The notes under the pieces are model-generated. The model saw nothing but the letters and a program-made list of their open reading frames with translations. It had not been told where the DNA came from and did not search any database. This document shows, one piece after another, positions 32,500 to 41,232 of a stretch of DNA of 46,805 nucleotides; position 1 is the first letter of the stretch, and every line of letters begins with the position of its first letter. The translations under genes and the position numbers were made by a program. Source of the stretch: Gemmatimonadota bacterium. GTDB taxonomy: Bacteria > Latescibacterota > UBA2968 > UBA8231. The stretch is taken from positions 1 to 46,805 of the forward strand of contig JAPPEG010000130.1 of the NCBI GenBank assembly GCA_028875345.1, read 5' to 3'.

Positions 32500-33335
32500 C
32501 CTACCTTATCTCGCGCCGCCTGCGTAATCGCCGCGATTTTGTCGGCAAAGCGCACTTGGCTGTCATCTTGGGGTGCGTAGCCGATTACGCGCCGGGCATT
32601 GGCCAAGCTCCAGAAGTTGTGTGCGTTGCCGCTGATGCCGTAGAAGATCTGGAAGGGCACGCCGTTGGCGTCGCGGATATCTTCGGTTTCAATGCTCTTG
32701 ATTACCAATTGCACTTGGTCGCGCACGCTGAGATAGGCTCCTAGGCCACGGTGCATTTGCTGTAGGTCGTTGTCGCAACTGTCGATGTCGGTCTCGCGGG
32801 GGCCGCCGATGCGCAATTGCACATTTTCTAGGACTGGCCCCTCCTTGCCGCAGGCGAACATGAAGCCCAGCAGTTCATAGGATGCCTTGGCCCAGCCGTA
32901 GAAATTGTCCGACAGCGGCAGCATATCGGGCGTGACGAAGTCCATGCGTCCCGACCAGATCAAATTTTCGTAGTAGTCGGCTGCGTGATTGGAACTGACG
33001 ATCACGGCTCGCCGCACGCCCTCGTCTTGACAGACTCGGTACACATTGTGGGCCATGGTGATATTGTCGGCCTCGTTCCAGAAGCGCTGTTCGCCCTGAC
33101 CGGTTCGGATAAAGCCGCAGTGGACTACCGCGTCGGCACCTCTGAAGTGTTCCCGGTAGGCATCGCGGTCTTTCTCCACGAGATCGGCGATGTGGATTTC
33201 TGCTACTTCTTCGCCTTGGCGATTGGTTGTTTTCACATCCAGTAGAACGGTTTCGTAGCGTTCCTGTAGGGCGGGCAACATGCGACCGGCGACGTATCCA
33301 GAGGCACCGGTGACGACGATTTTGCGTTTAGACAT
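32496..33335 (-). CDS. NAD-dependent SDR resembling uronate dehydrogenase
   Basis: A 279-residue extended SDR. The nucleotide loop is 'IVVTGASGYVAGRMLPAL' with an intact T-G-x-x-G-x-x-(A)G pattern, followed by 'VVHCGFIRTG', 'AVIVSSNHAADYY' and the catalytic 'NFYGWAKASYELLGFMFA' (YxxxK). The short size and the Y-G-W-A-K-x-x-x-E context recall uronate dehydrogenases, which oxidise galacturonate or glucuronate to aldaric lactones, but other hexose-acid substrates are possible. It lies downstream of the PhyH and enolase-family genes after a 79-nt gap in which I see nothing. It overlaps the next gene by 4 nt. Confidence 0.88.
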   Translation of the reverse strand: MSKRKIVVTGASGYVAGRMLPALQERYETVLLDVKTTNRQGEEVAEIHIADLVEKDRDAYREHFRGADAVVHCGFIRTGQGEQRFWNEADNITMAHNVYRVCQDEGVRRAVIVSSNHAADYYENLIWSGRMDFVTPDMLPLSDNFYGWAKASYELLGFMFACGKEGPVLENVQLRIGGPRETDIDSCDNDLQQMHRGLGAYLSVRDQVQLVIKSIETEDIRDANGVPFQIFYGISGNAHNFWSLANARRVIGYAPQDDSQVRFADKIAAITQAARDKVG

Positions 33336-33414
33336 GAAGGCTTCCTGAGCTATGGGTTTTGTTGAAGGTTTTGGTTGATTGATGGGCGTGGTTATTTCGT
33401 CAAATAGGACGCGG

Positions 33415-34224
33415 CTACACGTCCAATACGGGCCGCTCTAGCCGTGCGTGATAGGGCGGTTCTAGGACTTTGCGCTGCTCGTCGGTCATTAGGGCGAGCA
33501 TGCCCTCAGACCAGTTGTGGGGTACGTAGGCGAGGTTGCCCGGTGAAAAGCGGAAGAGGGCAGTGCGGCGGTCGTGGTCGGCGGTCCAAGGCAAGGTACC
33601 GTGGGTGGTGGCCTCGGTGAATATGATGCAGTCGCCGGCATTGCAGGTAATCGGCTTGATGAATTCGCGGTACGCCTCGTTGCGCCGGAGCGCCATCGGG
33701 CAGGGATAGTTGCCCTTGTGGCTGCCGGGGATCAAGCACAAGCCGCCGTCGCCTTCGCGGACATCTGTTAGTTGGTAAGCGGCGACAGTCAGGCCGTTGT
33801 GCATTTTGCCGTCTTTGAAGATGTAGTACTGGTGGCGGTCAAAGCTGGGGCCAGACGATCCGTGCAGGAGGTGGCCTTCAGCCCCTTTGCGCATGGTGAT
33901 GATGCCGAGATTGTGGTCGAGGCGGAAGCCTGTGCCCAGAATCTCGTGCAGATAGGGCACGATCTTGGGATTGACCAGCATGTCGCGGAAGGGTCGGCCA
34001 TGCGGGTCGGGCCAGGAGAGCGCGCCGCCGAGGTCGCCGCGGCCGGTGACGCCTTCGAGTGCCTTGGAGCCAGCCGATAGCGACAGCTCACCGGTGCGCT
34101 CGTGGATCTGATCGGCATGGCGATCAATGGCCTCGTTGGCCAGCGCGATGTCCTCGGCGGACAAGACGTCGCGCACGATGATGTAGCCGCTGAGATCGAA
34201 AAAATACTTTTCGTCTTCGTTCAT
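33415..34224 (-). CDS. phytanoyl-CoA dioxygenase-like protein lacking a clear HxD motif
   Basis: A 269-residue member of the PhyH (Fe(II)/2-oxoglutarate dioxygenase) family. N-terminal 'GYIIVRDVLSAEDIALANEA' is typical, as are 'VAAYQLTDVREGDGGLCLIP' with 'GSHKGNYPCP' and the distal 'EATTHGTLPW'. Where the H-x-D iron ligands are expected I read 'GHLLHGSSGPSFDRHQYY', with His but no H-x-D, a variant seen in a planctomycete-type subgroup. It may use a different ligand set, or not be an oxygenase. It directly follows the enolase-family gene with no spacing, its ATG immediately after that stop. A GAGGAA ribosome site lies in the end of the upstream gene. Confidence 0.85.
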   Translation of the reverse strand: MNEDEKYFFDLSGYIIVRDVLSAEDIALANEAIDRHADQIHERTGELSLSAGSKALEGVTGRGDLGGALSWPDPHGRPFRDMLVNPKIVPYLHEILGTGFRLDHNLGIITMRKGAEGHLLHGSSGPSFDRHQYYIFKDGKMHNGLTVAAYQLTDVREGDGGLCLIPGSHKGNYPCPMALRRNEAYREFIKPITCNAGDCIIFTEATTHGTLPWTADHDRRTALFRFSPGNLAYVPHNWSEGMLALMTDEQRKVLEPPYHARLERPVLDV

Positions 34225-35493
34225 CTAATGTTCCTCTTTCCATAAAGGGCCGTCGGCCGTAGCCTGCCACAGTTCCTCAAAGTGCTCGGGGTCTTTGTTC
34301 TCGTCCCAGAATTCAGTGGTGAGCGAGTTGGCGTACGAAGGGGGTCGCCCAGGGATGCCTTGGCGGTGCAAGCGGTCGTGGAATCGCAGATTGTCAGTAG
34401 AGCCGTTCGGGTCGGGGTCATGGCGCACATACGCGGTGAGGCCACCGGCGGAGCGGATGCGGACCAAGAAGCGGCCTTTGTCGACCGGGGCCGCGCTGGC
34501 CAATTTTTCCAATTGGGCGCGGTCGAGTTCGACTCCTAGCCCCGGTCCAGCGGGCACGGCGACGCTGCCGTCTATTACAGGCATGGGGTCTTTGACGATG
34601 TCCTCTTGCCACAAGTGACAGCCATTGACGTGGTCGATGGTGGCCATTTTGAAAACCGCGACTTCGTGGGCTAAGAAGGCTTGGTTGATGGTGCCGCCGG
34701 TCTGTTGGTACATGAGGGGCATGTTGAGCCGCTCGGCAATGGCGGCTGCTTTGATGGCACTGCCGATGGGGGCGTGCCCAGCCATGGTTCCATCGACGTA
34801 GCGCTTGGTCATGGCTTCGGGTGGGACGTGGTGGCCGATGATCGGCAGTGGGCACTGCTCGCGCAACATGCGGTAGGCATCTTCGTCCGTGCCTTGGACT
34901 ACGTCTTCAAAGCGGCCAGCGACCCGGAATTTGACCAGCTCGGCGAGAATGGTGCGCATGGTGTAGTAGTTGCTGTTGGCGTTGAAGTCGTAGTGCACCT
35001 TGAAATAGGGTGGGGCTACCTCCTGCATGGCCTCGGTTTGGGCGATGACGTCCTGCATCTCATCGACGTGGTACTTGATCCAGTGATAGCCGCGAGCGGC
35101 AGCTTGGCGCACTTCTTCGGCCATGGCGCTTGGGGCTTGGGCCACGGTCCAGGCGGCGACCGGAATCCACGAGCGAACCTTGGGGCCGATCAGCTTCCAC
35201 GCGGGAATGCCGAGGTGCTTGCCCATTAGGTCGTAGCAAGCCATGTTCATGGCGAGGTTCTGCTCGGCGTTGATCCAGTCAAAGGGCGAGGTGCCGATGT
35301 ATTTGGCGCGCAAGGCGTCGCCGTCGGGTGCATCGCCGATGTTCTCGCCGAGGCCCTCTAGGCCGTTGTCTGTGTGGACGACGAGGATGGCGCGGCGTTG
35401 GATGCGCGCGCCGTGATAGCGGGCCAGCGCCAAGGCGTTGAAGTCGCAATACGGCGGGCAGATGGCGTGGACTTCGATGTCGGTGATGTGCAT
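34225..35493 (-). CDS. enolase-superfamily protein (mandelate racemase/MLE type), second copy
   Basis: A 422-residue protein with an N-terminal capping domain ('ITDIEVHAICPPY', 'AILVVHTDNGLEGLGE', 'NMACYDLMGKHLGIPAWKL') and a barrel domain ('GYHWIKYHV' for the KxK region, 'KVHYDFNANSNYY' with the Asp metal ligand, 'RFEDVVQG' with the Glu). Position three reads 'IIGHHVP', a His where the superfamily has Glu. The last ~60 residues extend beyond the core. These changes make the substrate and even the reaction uncertain; dehydration or racemisation of an acid sugar is the family expectation. Start ATG 35493 is chosen by alignment of the first strand; neither it nor 35523 has a ribosome site, so a leaderless transcript is possible. 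Divergent from a PhyH gene across 91 nt. Confidence 0.83.
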   Translation of the reverse strand: MHITDIEVHAICPPYCDFNALALARYHGARIQRRAILVVHTDNGLEGLGENIGDAPDGDALRAKYIGTSPFDWINAEQNLAMNMACYDLMGKHLGIPAWKLIGPKVRSWIPVAAWTVAQAPSAMAEEVRQAAARGYHWIKYHVDEMQDVIAQTEAMQEVAPPYFKVHYDFNANSNYYTMRTILAELVKFRVAGRFEDVVQGTDEDAYRMLREQCPLPIIGHHVPPEAMTKRYVDGTMAGHAPIGSAIKAAAIAERLNMPLMYQQTGGTINQAFLAHEVAVFKMATIDHVNGCHLWQEDIVKDPMPVIDGSVAVPAGPGLGVELDRAQLEKLASAAPVDKGRFLVRIRSAGGLTAYVRHDPDPNGSTDNLRFHDRLHRQGIPGRPPSYANSLTTEFWDENKDPEHFEELWQATADGPLWKEEH

Positions 35494-35584
35494 GGGAAGG
35501 GCCGGGAAAAGGGTAGGGTGCATTCGCGAGTGGGTCTAGTATAGCAGTACGCAATTGCTTGAGCAACCGAGAATGAGAGGGTTT

Positions 35585-36427
35585 ATGGACGCTGAGATAA
35601 AGGAAAAAGTGGATCAATTGCGCCGCGAGGGTTGGTGCGTGTTGGAGCGGATTATTCCGGAGGACGCTATAGACCGAGTACGGGCGCACGTGCAAGAAGC
35701 GCACGCAAAGGCGCAGCAGGACTACGAGGCCATGGGTGGGCACATCGGGCGGCAGACCGGCCCCAACGGCGAGCCGGGCGTTTGCCTGATTGCGTATTTG
35801 CCGGGGTTTGCTCCGTATTTGGGGGATGAGCGTTTGTTGGGAGTGGCGCAGACAGTTTTTGGCGGGCACGTGCGGATCGCGCAGACCGAGTTTAAGACGC
35901 AAGTGCCCAACCGCGAGGACTTGGACTGGCGCGGCTTTCACTCGGATTGGCCGCACGATCTGACCGACAGGGACTTCGCTGGCCGGGTGGCGCAGCCCTT
36001 CCCAAATGCGACCATGCAGCTATCGGTGCTGTGGATGCTGTCGCCGTTTGGCCCGGAGACGGGCGGGACGTGGGTGGTGCCGCGCAGCCACCGCGACCCG
36101 CTCAATCCGCGGATGCACCAGACGCCTGAAGGGCTGGAAGAGCGGATGGATCAGTTCAAGCCGATTCGCGGGGAGATCCAGGTCGTCGGCCCGGAAGGCA
36201 GTGCGCTGGTGATGGACAGTCGGATATGGCATTCGACTGCGGCGAATCCCAGCCCAGAGCCGAGGGTGGCGATCATCACGCGCTATTGTCCGTGGTGGTT
36301 GAGCGTGGAATTTGGCGGGCGCAACAATGCGATTGTGCCGAGGGAAGCCTACGAGGCCCTGCCGGAGGCGGTCAAACCGCTCTATCGGCATCGGGCCGAG
36401 GGGGAGGAGAATCCGTTTCGGGCCTAA
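35585..36427 (+). CDS. phytanoyl-CoA dioxygenase-family Fe(II)/2-oxoglutarate oxygenase
   Basis: A 280-residue PhyH enzyme with a complete facial triad: 'RGFHSDWPHDL' (H-x-D at residues ~119-121) and the distal His in 'DSRIWHSTAANPS'. It is followed by 'EPRVAIITRY' with the Arg that binds 2-oxoglutarate. 'GGTWVVPRSHRDPL' is the usual PGSH-like turn. The family hydroxylates acyl-CoA, small alkaloid- or phosphonate-like compounds; the substrate here is unknown. ATG 35585 with GAGAGGG ~5 nt upstream is preferred over starts at 35555 and 35573. Divergent from the enolase-family gene and convergent, by 4 nt, with the Rrf2 gene. Confidence 0.9.
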   Translation: MDAEIKEKVDQLRREGWCVLERIIPEDAIDRVRAHVQEAHAKAQQDYEAMGGHIGRQTGPNGEPGVCLIAYLPGFAPYLGDERLLGVAQTVFGGHVRIAQTEFKTQVPNREDLDWRGFHSDWPHDLTDRDFAGRVAQPFPNATMQLSVLWMLSPFGPETGGTWVVPRSHRDPLNPRMHQTPEGLEERMDQFKPIRGEIQVVGPEGSALVMDSRIWHSTAANPSPEPRVAIITRYCPWWLSVEFGGRNNAIVPREAYEALPEAVKPLYRHRAEGEENPFRA

Positions 36428-36882
36428 GCCGATATATCGAGCAGGGCCTCTTCGTCGGCGAGGGCGTAGCCCTGTTCCAGCAGGTCGGCGAGGGTCGTGC
36501 GCGATAAAATTTGATCAACGGCCTGTTGTACTTGCCCCCATAGCGCGCGCACCGAACACGCGGTGAGCGAGTGCGTGCAGCAATCCGCGCTGCCGGCGAA
36601 GTGGTCGCAGAAGTCGGCGTCGAAGAGGCGGCCGCCCAACGTGTCCAGCGCGTCGGCCACGGCGATTTGGTGGGGGGGCTTGGCTAGGGCGTAGCCGCCT
36701 TGCTGGCCGCGAGCGCTTGCCACAAAGCCGCCTTGGCGGAGAATGCGCAAGAGCTTGGCGACGTTGTGATGGGTGATGCCCTCGGCTTGGCTGATTTCCG
36801 GGATGGTCAGGCTGCCGGGGGCTTGGCGAGCCAGTTGCAAGAGGCAGCGCAAGCCGTATTCTTCGCTCGAGTTGAGTTTCAT
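36424..36882 (-). CDS. Rrf2-family transcription regulator (IscR/SufR-like)
   Basis: A 152-residue winged-helix regulator starting 'MKLNSSEEYGLRCLLQLARQ'. The recognition helix region is 'LTIPEISQAEGITHHNVAKL', with wing 'GGFVASARGQQGGYALAKPP'. The C-terminal part has cysteines in 'DADFCDHF', 'ADCCTHSLTACSVRALW', the pattern that holds a [2Fe-2S] cluster in IscR. It is the last gene of the suf operon, 2 nt after sufT, and is therefore the likely sensor of Fe-S supply controlling the operon promoter. Start ATG 36882 fits the family; the longer frame to 36951 reads through the sufT end. Its stop overlaps the convergent PhyH gene end by 4 nt. Confidence 0.92.
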   Translation of the reverse strand: MKLNSSEEYGLRCLLQLARQAPGSLTIPEISQAEGITHHNVAKLLRILRQGGFVASARGQQGGYALAKPPHQIAVADALDTLGGRLFDADFCDHFAGSADCCTHSLTACSVRALWGQVQQAVDQILSRTTLADLLEQGYALADEEALLDISA

Positions 36883-36884
36883 GA

Positions 36885-37223
36885 TTACATCATGCCTAGT
36901 TCGAGCTTGGCCCCTTCGGTCATCATGTCGATCGTCCACGGCGGATCCCACACGACCTCGACCAAGGCCGTGGCAATGCCCGGGACATGGGACTTGATTT
37001 TGTGTTCGATTTCCGGCGGCAGCGTGCCGGCTACCGGACAGGCGGGCGAGGTCAAGGTCATGGTCACGTGGACGTCCTGCGAGTCGCTGACCTCAACGTC
37101 GTAGATCAGGCCGAGGGCAAAGATATCGACCGGAATCTCGGGATCGTAGCAGGTCTTGAGCACGGCCACGACTTTGGCCTCGGTAGAATCGGGGGGAAAG
37201 GTTTTCTCGTGCAACAGTTCCAT
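36885..37223 (-). CDS. sufT: SufT (MIP18/DUF59 family) Fe-S assembly factor
   Basis: A 112-residue DUF59 protein that helps Fe-S cluster maturation or transfer in the cytoplasm. The signature 'CYDPEIPVDIFALGLIYDVE' (residues ~25-44) and 'MTLTSPACPVAGTLPPEIE' with the conserved Cys are clear, then 'VEVVWDPPWTIDMMTEGAK'. Length fits stand-alone SufT. ATG 37223 has AAAGGAG about 7 nt upstream, formed directly after the end of the heptad array. It sits between sufU and the Rrf2 regulator in the same transcript. Confidence 0.93.
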   Translation of the reverse strand: MELLHEKTFPPDSTEAKVVAVLKTCYDPEIPVDIFALGLIYDVEVSDSQDVHVTMTLTSPACPVAGTLPPEIEHKIKSHVPGIATALVEVVWDPPWTIDMMTEGAKLELGMM

Positions 37224-37233
37224 GGAGGACTCC

Positions 37234-37303
37234 TTTAATTAAGAATTAGGAATTAGGAATTAGGAATTCCCACCTCCTACCTCCTAATTCGTAATTCGTA
37301 ATT
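37234..37303 (-). repeat. ten-unit heptanucleotide array between sufU and sufT
   Basis: Read on the minus strand the 70 nt divide without remainder into AATTACG x2, AATTAGG, AGGTAGG, AGGTGGG, AATTCCT x3, AATTCTT and AATTAAA. The ends are also inverted with respect to each other (AATTACG/AATTAGG against CCTAATT), so an imperfect hairpin is possible. The array occupies nearly the whole sufU-sufT gap and runs straight into the sufT ribosome site. Confidence 0.85.
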
Positions 37304-37305
37304 GT

Positions 37306-37758
37306 TCATTCGGTGGATACGGGCGACGAGTCTTGTTCTATGGCCGCTTTGGCGGCGTGCCAAGCGAGGGTCGCGCACTTGACGCGCATGGGGAACTCGC
37401 GCACCCCAGCGAAGACGGCCATCTTGCCCAAGGCTTGGTGATCGACGGGCGCGTCTGGTTCCGCAGTCACCATCTGCTGGAACTGCTCAAACAGCTCAAC
37501 TGCTTCGTCGGGACGCTTGCCCTTGAGCGCGGCGGTCATCAGGGAAGCCGAGGCTTTGGAAATGGCGCAACCCGACCCGTCAAAACTGATGTCGGCAATC
37601 CGCTCGTCGGCCACGTGGAGATAGATGTGTAGGTGATCGCCGCACAGGGGATTGTGGCCCTCTTGCATGCGATTGGCCTCGGGCAGCTTGCCGAAGTTAC
37701 GCGGATTTTTGTTGTGATCGAGGATGATCTGCTGATACAGTTCGCGAAGCTCAGTCAT
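37306..37758 (-). CDS. sufU: SufU, IscU-like sulfur acceptor/scaffold protein
   Basis: A 150-residue SufU/IscU-type protein that accepts sulfur from the SufS desulfurase (and holds zinc in SufU). The three cysteines are in 'HNPLCGDHLHIY', 'GSGCAISKASASLM' and 'RVKCATLAWHAAK', with the Asp of 'CGD' present. The insert between the second and third cysteines ('EQFQQMVTAEP...ALGKMAVFAG') is the SufU hallmark. ATG 37758 has AAGG about 11 nt upstream. It lies 70 nt after sufS, with a palindrome between, and before the heptad array. Confidence 0.95.
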   Translation of the reverse strand: MTELRELYQQIILDHNKNPRNFGKLPEANRMQEGHNPLCGDHLHIYLHVADERIADISFDGSGCAISKASASLMTAALKGKRPDEAVELFEQFQQMVTAEPDAPVDHQALGKMAVFAGVREFPMRVKCATLAWHAAKAAIEQDSSPVSTE

Positions 37759-37784
37759 CGTTGAAATACCTTGTTGATGTTGTT

Positions 37785-37812
37785 GTAAGGGCGACCGGCC
37801 GGTCGCCCCTAC
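37785..37812. repeat. GC-rich palindrome (REP-like) between sufS and sufU
   Basis: GGGCGACCGG (37789-37798) and CCGGTCGCCC (37799-37808) form a perfect 20-nt palindrome, extended by GTA/TAC on both sides with one mismatch (37788/37809). Such GTAGGGGCGACC-type elements recur between genes in several environmental phyla; I see only this copy here. No T-tract, so it is not a typical terminator. Confidence 0.7.
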
Positions 37813-37827
37813 CGTGCCTGTTTGCCT

Positions 37828-39057
37828 CTACCCTCCAAATACCTTCTTGACCTTGTGCAATGCCGCGACTAGGGCGTCAATTTCCGTGCGCGTGTTGTAA
37901 AAAGCCAACGAGGCGCGCACTGTAGCGGGCACTTGGTAAAACTGCATGGTCGGCTGGGCGCAGTGGTGACCGGCGCGCACGGCAATGCCCTCGGCGTCGA
38001 GGATGGTGCCGATGTCGTGCGGGTGGATATCGCCGAGGGTGAAGGAGATCACGGCCACGCGCTCGCGGGCCGTGCCAATCAGGCGCAGTCCCGGGATGTC
38101 GGCGAGGGCTGCGTCTGCATACGCAAGCAAGTCGGCCTCGTACGCGGCAATCTGCTCGCGGCCCACGGAGTTGACGTAATCAATGGCGGTCTCTAAGCCC
38201 GTGACGCCGGCGATGTGCGGCGTGCCGGCCTCAAAGCGCATCGGCGGGGGAGCGTACGTGGTTCCGTCAAAGCTCACCTTTTCGATCATGGAGCCACCGC
38301 CTTCATAGGGCGGCATGGCGTGTAAAAGGGCCTGCTTGCCGTAGAGCACGCCGATGCCGGTGGGGCCGAAGAGCTTGTGTCCAGAAAAGGCGTAGAAGTC
38401 GCAGTCGAGGTCCTGCACGTCCACTGGCAGATGGGGTACTCCTTGCGCTCCATCGACGACTACTACTGCGCCGTGCTGATGGGCCAAGGCGGCGATTTCC
38501 TTTACCGGCAGAATGGTGCCGAGGGCGTTGGAAGCGTGGGCGATGGCGACGATGCGGGTGCGCTCGGACAGCAGGCGCTCGTATTCGTCGAAGAGGAACT
38601 CGCCCGTCTCGCTGATGGGCACTACCCGCAGGCGCGCGCCCTTTTCCTCGCACAGCAGTTGCCACGGCACGATGTTGGAGTGGTGCTCTAGCTGCGAGAC
38701 GATGATCTCGTCGTCGGGGCCTAGCTGCGACCGACCGTAGCTGTGGGCGACGAGATTGAGCGCTTCGGTGGTGCCGCGCACGAAGACGACTTCGCTGCTT
38801 TCGCGGGCGTTGATGAACTGGCCGACTCGACCGCGAGCGCGTTCGTACGCAAAGGTCGCCTGTTGGCTGAGGAAGTGGACGCCGCGGTGGATGTTGGCGT
38901 TTTCGCGGGCGTAGTAGCGCTGGAGTGCGTAGATGACTGTCAGCGGCTTTTGGGTGGTCGCGCCGTTGTCGAAATAGACGAGATCCTTGCCGCGGATTTT
39001 CTCGCCGAGTACGGGGAAGTCGCGGCGGACCTTGGCGATGTCAAAGGAAGCAGTCAT
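37828..39057 (-). CDS. sufS: SufS cysteine desulfurase
   Basis: A 409-residue group II cysteine desulfurase, a PLP enzyme that releases sulfur from cysteine for Fe-S clusters. Landmarks are 'LVYFDNGATTQKPL' at residue ~25, 'ANIHRGVHFLSQQAT', 'ISQLEHHSNIVPWQLL', 'VVDGAQGVPHLPVD', the PLP lysine in 'FSGHKLFGPTGIGVLYGK', and the catalytic Cys in 'RAGHHCAQPTM'. Start ATG 39057 overlaps the sufD stop as ATGA; the frame to 39267 is an Arg/Pro-rich shadow of sufD and is rejected. It works with SufU, encoded next. Confidence 0.95.
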   Translation of the reverse strand: MTASFDIAKVRRDFPVLGEKIRGKDLVYFDNGATTQKPLTVIYALQRYYARENANIHRGVHFLSQQATFAYERARGRVGQFINARESSEVVFVRGTTEALNLVAHSYGRSQLGPDDEIIVSQLEHHSNIVPWQLLCEEKGARLRVVPISETGEFLFDEYERLLSERTRIVAIAHASNALGTILPVKEIAALAHQHGAVVVVDGAQGVPHLPVDVQDLDCDFYAFSGHKLFGPTGIGVLYGKQALLHAMPPYEGGGSMIEKVSFDGTTYAPPPMRFEAGTPHIAGVTGLETAIDYVNSVGREQIAAYEADLLAYADAALADIPGLRLIGTARERVAVISFTLGDIHPHDIGTILDAEGIAVRAGHHCAQPTMQFYQVPATVRASLAFYNTRTEIDALVAALHKVKKVFGG

Positions 39058-40342
39058 GGGGCAACTGCGGCGGCGGCTTGATCTAGCCGGTGATCGACTA
39101 GTCGGTCGAGTTGGTCTTTGAGGGCAGGGACGCGCACGCGGTCGAGAACCTCGCCGGCAAAGGCGCGCGTCAGCACCCGGACGGCCTCTTGGTGGCCAAT
39201 GCCACGGGAGCGCAAGTAAAAGAGGGCGTCTTCGTCGAGTTGGCCGATGGTGGCTCCGTGCGAACACTTGACGTCGTCGGCGTAGATTTCGAGTTGGGGC
39301 TTGGTGTTGATTTGGGCCGTCGCCGAGAGTAAGAGGTTTTGGTTGGCCTGATAGGCGTCGGTTTTTTGCGCGGCTTGGTGAACGTGGATTTTGCCGCGGA
39401 AGACGCCGGTGGCCCGGCCGCCGAGAATGCCCTTGTAGAATTCGTGGCTCTGGCAGTGTGGCTGGGCGTGTTCGATGAGCGTGTGGTTATCGACGTGTTG
39501 CTTCCCGTCTTCGATGTAGAGGCCGTTGAGAGTGGAGTCAACGCCTTCGCCTTCTAGCGCGGTGTGGACGTGGTGGCGGGTCAGGCGTCCTCCCAAGGTG
39601 ATGGCGGTCGAGCGGAATTGGGCGGCGCGTTCCTCGCGGACGTGGGTCGCTGCGATGTGGAAGGCGGCGGCGGATTCGCGTTGGACCCGGTAGTGGTCGA
39701 GTACGGCGTTGGGGCCGACGAAGAATTCGCTGACGCTGTTGGTCAGATACGGTTCTGAATCTAAGCCGACGTAGCTTTCGACTAGGGTCGCTTGGGTGTT
39801 GGCTTCGGCGACTACGAGGACGCGCGGATGGGAGACGACGTTGGCGCGTTGGCCGGTGGAGACAAAGAGCAAATGGATGGGTTGCTCGACGACGGTTCCC
39901 GAGGGCAGATAAACGACCGCACCGTCTTGCAAGAAGGCGGTGTTGAGCGCGGTGAATGCCTCGTCCTCGGTAGCGGCAACTCGGCCTAGGGAGTCTGAGA
40001 CTAGGTCGCCGTTTGAGGCAATGGCGTCGCCTAAGCGCTCGACGCGCACACCAGCGGATAGGCCGTTGAGATGAGAATGCGCGGGGGCAAAGTGGCCATC
40101 GATAAAGACCAGCCCGTTGAGTCCGTAGCGGTAGTCGTCGAGAGCGGTAGGTGTGGACTCAGACGCGGCTAGTTCAAAATTGATCCGAGTCAGCGGGGCG
40201 ATGTTGGTAAAAGCCCACTCCTCGTCTTTGGTCGTGGGAAAGCCAGCGTCGGTGAAGTGCTCAATAGCCTTTTGCCGCAGCGACACCAACTCATCTGTGC
40301 CGGCGAGGTCGTTAAAGCACGACTGATAATGGGCGACGCCGT

Positions 40343-40346
<4 letters not shown>
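39054..40346 (-). CDS. sufD: SufD, Fe-S cluster scaffold subunit
   Basis: A 430-residue SufD, partner of SufB and SufC in the SufBCD scaffold. The beta-helix core and C-terminal helical region show '[17 protein letters not shown]' near the N-terminus, '[20 protein letters not shown]', '[20 protein letters not shown]', '[20 protein letters not shown]' (His needed for cluster assembly) and '[20 protein letters not shown]'. It overlaps sufC and sufS by 4 nt each (ATGA), giving a coupled C-D-S block. Confidence 0.95.
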
Positions 40347-41092
<746 letters not shown>

Positions 41093-41232
41093 AGTGTGCT
41101 TTCTACTAAAGTTTGATTTTGGGTGGATAAATGTAGCTCTTCTTTGAGCCTAAGTTGATGGACTTGTCAAGTTTATGTATCAACACCGTCGTCTGTCGTT
41201 GTGGCCGCATTTTATTCAAAATCAATGCCAAG

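Noticed and set aside
39058-39267. 70-residue N-terminal extension of sufS
   Set aside because: It lies inside sufD and is rich in Arg and Pro; the ATGA overlap start at 39057 fits the family.
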